8,259 bases of DNA from JAWOFN01 sp046497505 [NCBI: bacterium] (GTDB lineage: Bacteria > Blakebacterota > Blakebacteria > Blakebacterales). The stretch is taken from the NCBI GenBank assembly GCA_046497505.1, contig JAWOFN010000032.1, positions 1-8,259 of the forward strand, given 5' to 3'. The notes under the pieces are model-generated. The model had not been told where the DNA came from. It made no database searches and was given only the letters and a program-made list of their open reading frames with translations. Of the stretch, positions 6,513 through 8,259 are shown piece by piece. The position numbers were made by a program, and so were the translations under genes. Position 1 is the first letter of the stretch. Each line of letters starts with the position of its first letter.

Positions 6513-6725
6513 TCAGACGGTCTCCGCTTCCCGCATCGCCTCGATCATGAGGTCGAGGGCCACCTGATAGTGGTAGCGGTAAGCGATGACCATCCCCTGG
6601 AGTTCCTCGGGCGACAGTTCCCCATCCTCCTCACCCAGTTCCCTCAGCAGGAGCATCAGCGTCGCGAGCCCGGAGGCCTGCACCATGAGAGAGAGCATGG
6701 TGGAATCCAGACTGATGCGATCCAT
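6513..6725 (-). CDS. Small helical protein of unknown function
   Basis: The 70-residue protein starts at ATG 6725 with an excellent ribosome site (GGAGG, 4 bases upstream). It consists of a hydrophobic helix (STMLSLMVQASGLATLMLLL, about 8-27), an acidic linker (GEEDGELSPEE), and a second amphipathic helix (YRYHYQVALDLMIEAM). It is too polar and short on charge flanks to be a sure membrane protein; a small helical-hairpin dimer is equally likely. I do not recognise a family. It is the first gene of the minus-strand cluster, 113 bases before the next gene, and diverges from the cNMP-fold gene across a 58-base gap. The 113-base gap holds the strong GAGGAGG of the next gene and no other element I can support. 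Confidence 0.65.
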   Translation of the reverse strand: MDRISLDSTMLSLMVQASGLATLMLLLRELGEEDGELSPEELQGMVIAYRYHYQVALDLMIEAMREAETV

Positions 6726-6746
6726 GGTTCCTCCGGTGACGCACAG

Positions 6747-6775
6747 TGGACCGTCGCCCGGGGCGCTGCTATACT
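6747..6775 (+). promoter_or_regulatory. Sigma70-type promoter for the cNMP-fold gene
   Basis: TGGACC (6747-6752, 4 of 6 matches to TTGACA) is spaced exactly 17 bases from TATACT (6770-6775, 5 of 6 matches to TATAAT). A start of transcription about 7-8 bases downstream falls on or next to GTG 6784, so the mRNA would be leaderless. Confidence 0.55.
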
Positions 6776-6783
6776 GCGCCCCC

Positions 6784-7374
6784 GTGAGCGAACGGAACGA
6801 ACAAGGTACCAGTCTACAGGTTCACGACCTGACCCCTCTAGAGTTTTTTGACGGCTACACCACGGAGGAGCTCAGGGAACTGATCCCCTACCTCAGACGG
6901 TACACCTACGTCCCTGAAGAGGGCCCCATCTTCCACGAGGACCTGGCCCGGAAGGGGATCCAGCTCATCCTGGAGGGGGAGGTCCGGATCGTCAAAGTGG
7001 TCAGCGAGGAACACGGCCTGCTGCTGGCCACACTGCGGCGGGGGGAGATCTTCGGCGAGGCCTCCATGTTCGACCGCGGGCCCCATACCAGCACGGTCGA
7101 GGCCGGGGAGAGGACCGAGACGGTCGCCATCACCCGGGAGGTCTACCACGAACAGCTGGTGAAGGAGCAGCCCCACCTGGCGGAGAGGATCGCACGGCAT
7201 GCCGCACAGGTCCTGAGCGAGAGGCTCAGGCAGGCCAACGAGACCGTCATGACCTATGCCATCTGGACGAGGAGCCTGCAGCAGGCCTCCCCCCCCACCC
7301 GGTGGCGATGGTATCCCCTCTCCACCACCTCCAACCTGCAGGCGAGAGACCTGGACAAGTCGGCAGGGACCTAG
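6784..7374 (+). CDS. Stand-alone cyclic nucleotide-binding-fold protein
   Basis: From GTG 6784 the product has 196 residues. Residues about 19-150 form a CRP/cNMP-binding beta-roll: FFDGYTTEELRELIPYLRRY (21-40), LILEGEVRIVKV (61-72) and LRRGEIFGEASMFDRGPHTSTV (84-105), followed by a helix (LAERIARHAAQVLSERLRQA). The phosphate-binding cassette normally reads F-G-E-x-[AS]...[PR]-R-[ST]-A-x-V. Here the arginine position is His101 (GPHTSTVEA), so canonical cAMP binding is doubtful. No helix-turn-helix follows; the C-terminal 40 residues are unlike any DNA-binding domain I know, so this is not a standard Crp/Fnr regulator. Start: the frame is open upstream to 6586, but that part is antisense to the small gene and looks like shadow. 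GTG 6784 lies 8 bases after a -10 box and has no ribosome site, consistent with leaderless translation. A C8 run (about 7289-7296) near the end could hide a frameshift. Confidence 0.8.
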   Translation: MSERNEQGTSLQVHDLTPLEFFDGYTTEELRELIPYLRRYTYVPEEGPIFHEDLARKGIQLILEGEVRIVKVVSEEHGLLLATLRRGEIFGEASMFDRGPHTSTVEAGERTETVAITREVYHEQLVKEQPHLAERIARHAAQVLSERLRQANETVMTYAIWTRSLQQASPPTRWRWYPLSTTSNLQARDLDKSAGT

Positions 7375-7393
7375 CGGGGCACACGTGCCCCGC
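7374..7393. terminator. Bidirectional hairpin between convergent genes
   Basis: GCGGGGCAC and GTGCCCCGC are perfectly complementary and separated by only 2 bases, giving roughly an 8-base-pair stem with a tetraloop. It begins at the last base of the cNMP-fold stop codon and lies 24 bases before the end of the convergent gene. No T-tract follows on either strand. A terminator or 3'-end stabiliser is the likely role. Confidence 0.5.
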
Positions 7394-7416
7394 GCGGCCC
7401 CTGCCGTCCCGGCCCT

Positions 7417-8025
7417 CTACTTCTCGGGCGGGGGAGGCGGTACCATGCCCCTGCCGGTACCGGGGGTGTGGTACCCCCGGCCCGGAGCGCGCCGGGAGCC
7501 GGGGCCCCAGGAACCCGGACACCGGCGGTGCGTCCGCATGCCGGGCATCCGCATACCCTGCATACCGCGCCCGGAGAGGCCGCGTCCCGGTACGCCCCGC
7601 ATGCCCTGCGTACCCCGGCCTTCGGGGGTGCCGAGGGCCCGGCCCCGACCGGTCCGCCGCAGGGTCTGGAGCTTGGTGCGCTGCTCCTCGGTGAGCACCT
7701 TCAGGCTCTCCTCACGCTGCTTGAGAGCCCTCACCTGCTGCTCGGTCCGCAGTTCCGAGACCTTGCGGATCGCCTGCTCCAGGGCGGCGACGTCCCGCTC
7801 CGGGGCCGCCTGCAGGGCCCTGAGTCCCGCCCGGGCCTTGATGAGTTCCGCCCGGGCGGCCGCCCGCGTCTCCTGGTGCTGCTGGTGGAGTTCCCGGAGC
7901 TGGGTGACCTGCTGCTCGGAGAGGTCGAGTACCTCCTGCCACCGCTCCGCCATCTGGGCCTGGGCTGGCAGCGCCATACCCAGGACCAGAGCTGCTGCCG
8001 TCAGAATGAGCACGTTCTTCCGCAT
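7417..8025 (-). CDS. Periplasmic CpxP/Spy-like LTxxQ protein with Gly/Arg/Met-rich tail
   Basis: This 202-residue secreted protein starts at ATG 8025 with a signal peptide: MRKN, a hydrophobic core to about residue 19, and the cleavage site AQA-Q after residue 23. The mature part is a long helical, Gln/Glu/Arg-rich region. Two LTxxQ-type motifs, LSEQQ (35-39) and LTEEQ (111-115), frame it, as in the Spy/CpxP/ZraP families of periplasmic stress or metal-responsive chaperones. From about residue 124 comes an 80-residue low-complexity tail. It has GMRG, GRGMQGMRMPGMR and GRGM units, six Met, two His and one Cys, and ends in PPPPPEK. Such a tail is not part of the usual family and might bind metal or polyanions (inference). 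Codons upstream of 8025 are open to 8151 but lack coding character and would place the signal peptide inside the protein. AGGAT just before ATG 8025 is a modest ribosome site. Confidence 0.8.
   Translation of the reverse strand: MRKNVLILTAAALVLGMALPAQAQMAERWQEVLDLSEQQVTQLRELHQQHQETRAAARAELIKARAGLRALQAAPERDVAALEQAIRKVSELRTEQQVRALKQREESLKVLTEEQRTKLQTLRRTGRGRALGTPEGRGTQGMRGVPGRGLSGRGMQGMRMPGMRTHRRCPGSWGPGSRRAPGRGYHTPGTGRGMVPPPPPEK
7460..7480. repeat. Hairpin inside the 3' coding end of the LTxxQ gene
   Basis: CCGGGGGT (7460-7467) and ACCCCCGG (7473-7480) form a perfect 8-base-pair stem with a 5-base loop. GGTACC occurs three times in this stretch (7439, 7456, 7470). The segment encodes the low-complexity tail, so part of the structure may simply follow from repetitive codons. 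Confidence 0.35.
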
Positions 8026-8193
8026 GATCCTGCATCCTTTCCTGAAGGGGTGCGTGGGACCCCCGATCCCTTTTCTCTCACTGCTTCGACCCCGTGGGGA
8101 GGAGCATCCTTGCGCGGGGGATGGATGCGTGCGGCGGGAGGGAGGGCCCACGCGGGCGGAGGACCCCGGGCATGAGGACCGCCGTGTCCCCCT

Positions 8194-8259
8194 TCAGTAG
8201 GTGAACTCCCGGATATCGTAGACGGCCGTCCGCGGGCCCCCCTCCCGGAACGGTCTCAG
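8194..8259 (-). CDS. C-terminal end of an unidentified protein (partial)
   Basis: A minus-strand frame enters from the right edge and ends at TGA 8196-8194. The visible residues are LRPFREGGPRTAVYDIREFT and a final Y, with normal coding appearance. Too little is present to name a family. The 168 bases between this stop and the LTxxQ start (8026-8193) contain no gene I can support. No clear promoter was found there, so the LTxxQ gene may have its own undetected promoter or be read from this gene. Confidence 0.5.
   Translation of the reverse strand: MRPFREGGPRTAVYDIREFTY

Noticed and set aside
5428-6567. Plus-strand open frame of 379 codons opposite the DHS-like gene
   Set aside because: No recognisable domain, compositionally biased, and antisense to a well-conserved enzyme and its coupled upstream gene.
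6586-6783. N-terminal extension of the cNMP-fold protein in the same frame
   Set aside because: It is antisense to the 70-residue gene, Ser-rich without domain character, and runs through the promoter at 6747-6775.
8026-8151. N-terminal extension of the LTxxQ protein
   Set aside because: It would bury a clear signal peptide 42 residues inside the protein; the extension is Pro/Ser/Arg-rich and non-coding in character.
7256-8200. Plus-strand open frame of 314 codons
   Set aside because: Pro/Arg/Ser-rich shadow of the minus-strand LTxxQ gene, which has a signal peptide and family motifs.
1-8259. CRISPR arrays, tRNA/rRNA genes, insertion sequences, attachment sites
   Set aside because: Looked for and not seen: no regularly spaced repeats, cloverleaf-like sequences, transposase motifs or paired terminal repeats.

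Overview
The window is GC-rich bacterial chromosome, densely coding, with genes on both strands and short intergenic gaps. The set of genes is a 6-bladed beta-propeller lipoprotein, a CpxP/Spy-like periplasmic protein and a bacterial deoxyhypusine-synthase-like enzyme. Together with the codon use, this would fit a Gram-negative bacterium such as a Gemmatimonadota-like lineage. That placement is inference from gene families only; no rRNA or other phylogenetic marker is present.

Layout: (1) At the left edge, on the plus strand, lies the C-terminal end of an amidohydrolase-like protein. It is followed 3 bases later by a complete beta-propeller lipoprotein (231-1487). (2) A minus-strand higB-higA toxin-antitoxin operon (2088-1469) converges on the lipoprotein and overlaps its 3' end by 19 bases. 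Its promoter/operator region holds a clear interrupted palindrome (2103-2125). (3) Positions 2126-2827 look like gene wreckage. A 20-codon minus-strand coding tail (2213-2278) is abruptly followed by a 5'-truncated, frameshifted fragment of a second propeller-like protein (2280-2827).

(4) A minus-strand cluster runs from 6725 to 2897: a 70-residue unknown protein, an unknown protein of about 159 residues whose best start is a CTG codon, a deoxyhypusine-synthase-family enzyme, a Na/phosphate cotransporter and a PhoU-domain protein. The last two overlap by 8 bases and form a standard phosphate-uptake pair. The unknown protein and the enzyme are separated by 3 bases. The link between the polyamine-type enzyme and phosphate uptake is positional only.

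(5) Divergent from this cluster is a gene for a stand-alone cyclic-nucleotide-binding-fold protein (6784-7374). It appears to be leaderless: a promoter-like -35/-10 pair ends 8 bases before its GTG. It ends at a strong hairpin facing a convergent minus-strand gene (8025-7417) for a secreted LTxxQ (CpxP/Spy-like) protein with an unusual Gly/Arg/Met-rich tail. (6) The last 66 bases are the C-terminal end of another minus-strand gene.

I found no tRNA, rRNA, CRISPR array, insertion sequence or classical large defence or biosynthetic system. The most interesting points are the CTG-start candidate, the altered active site of the deoxyhypusine-synthase-like enzyme, the leaderless cNMP-fold protein lacking the usual phosphate-binding arginine, and the toxin-antitoxin module beside a gene scar.
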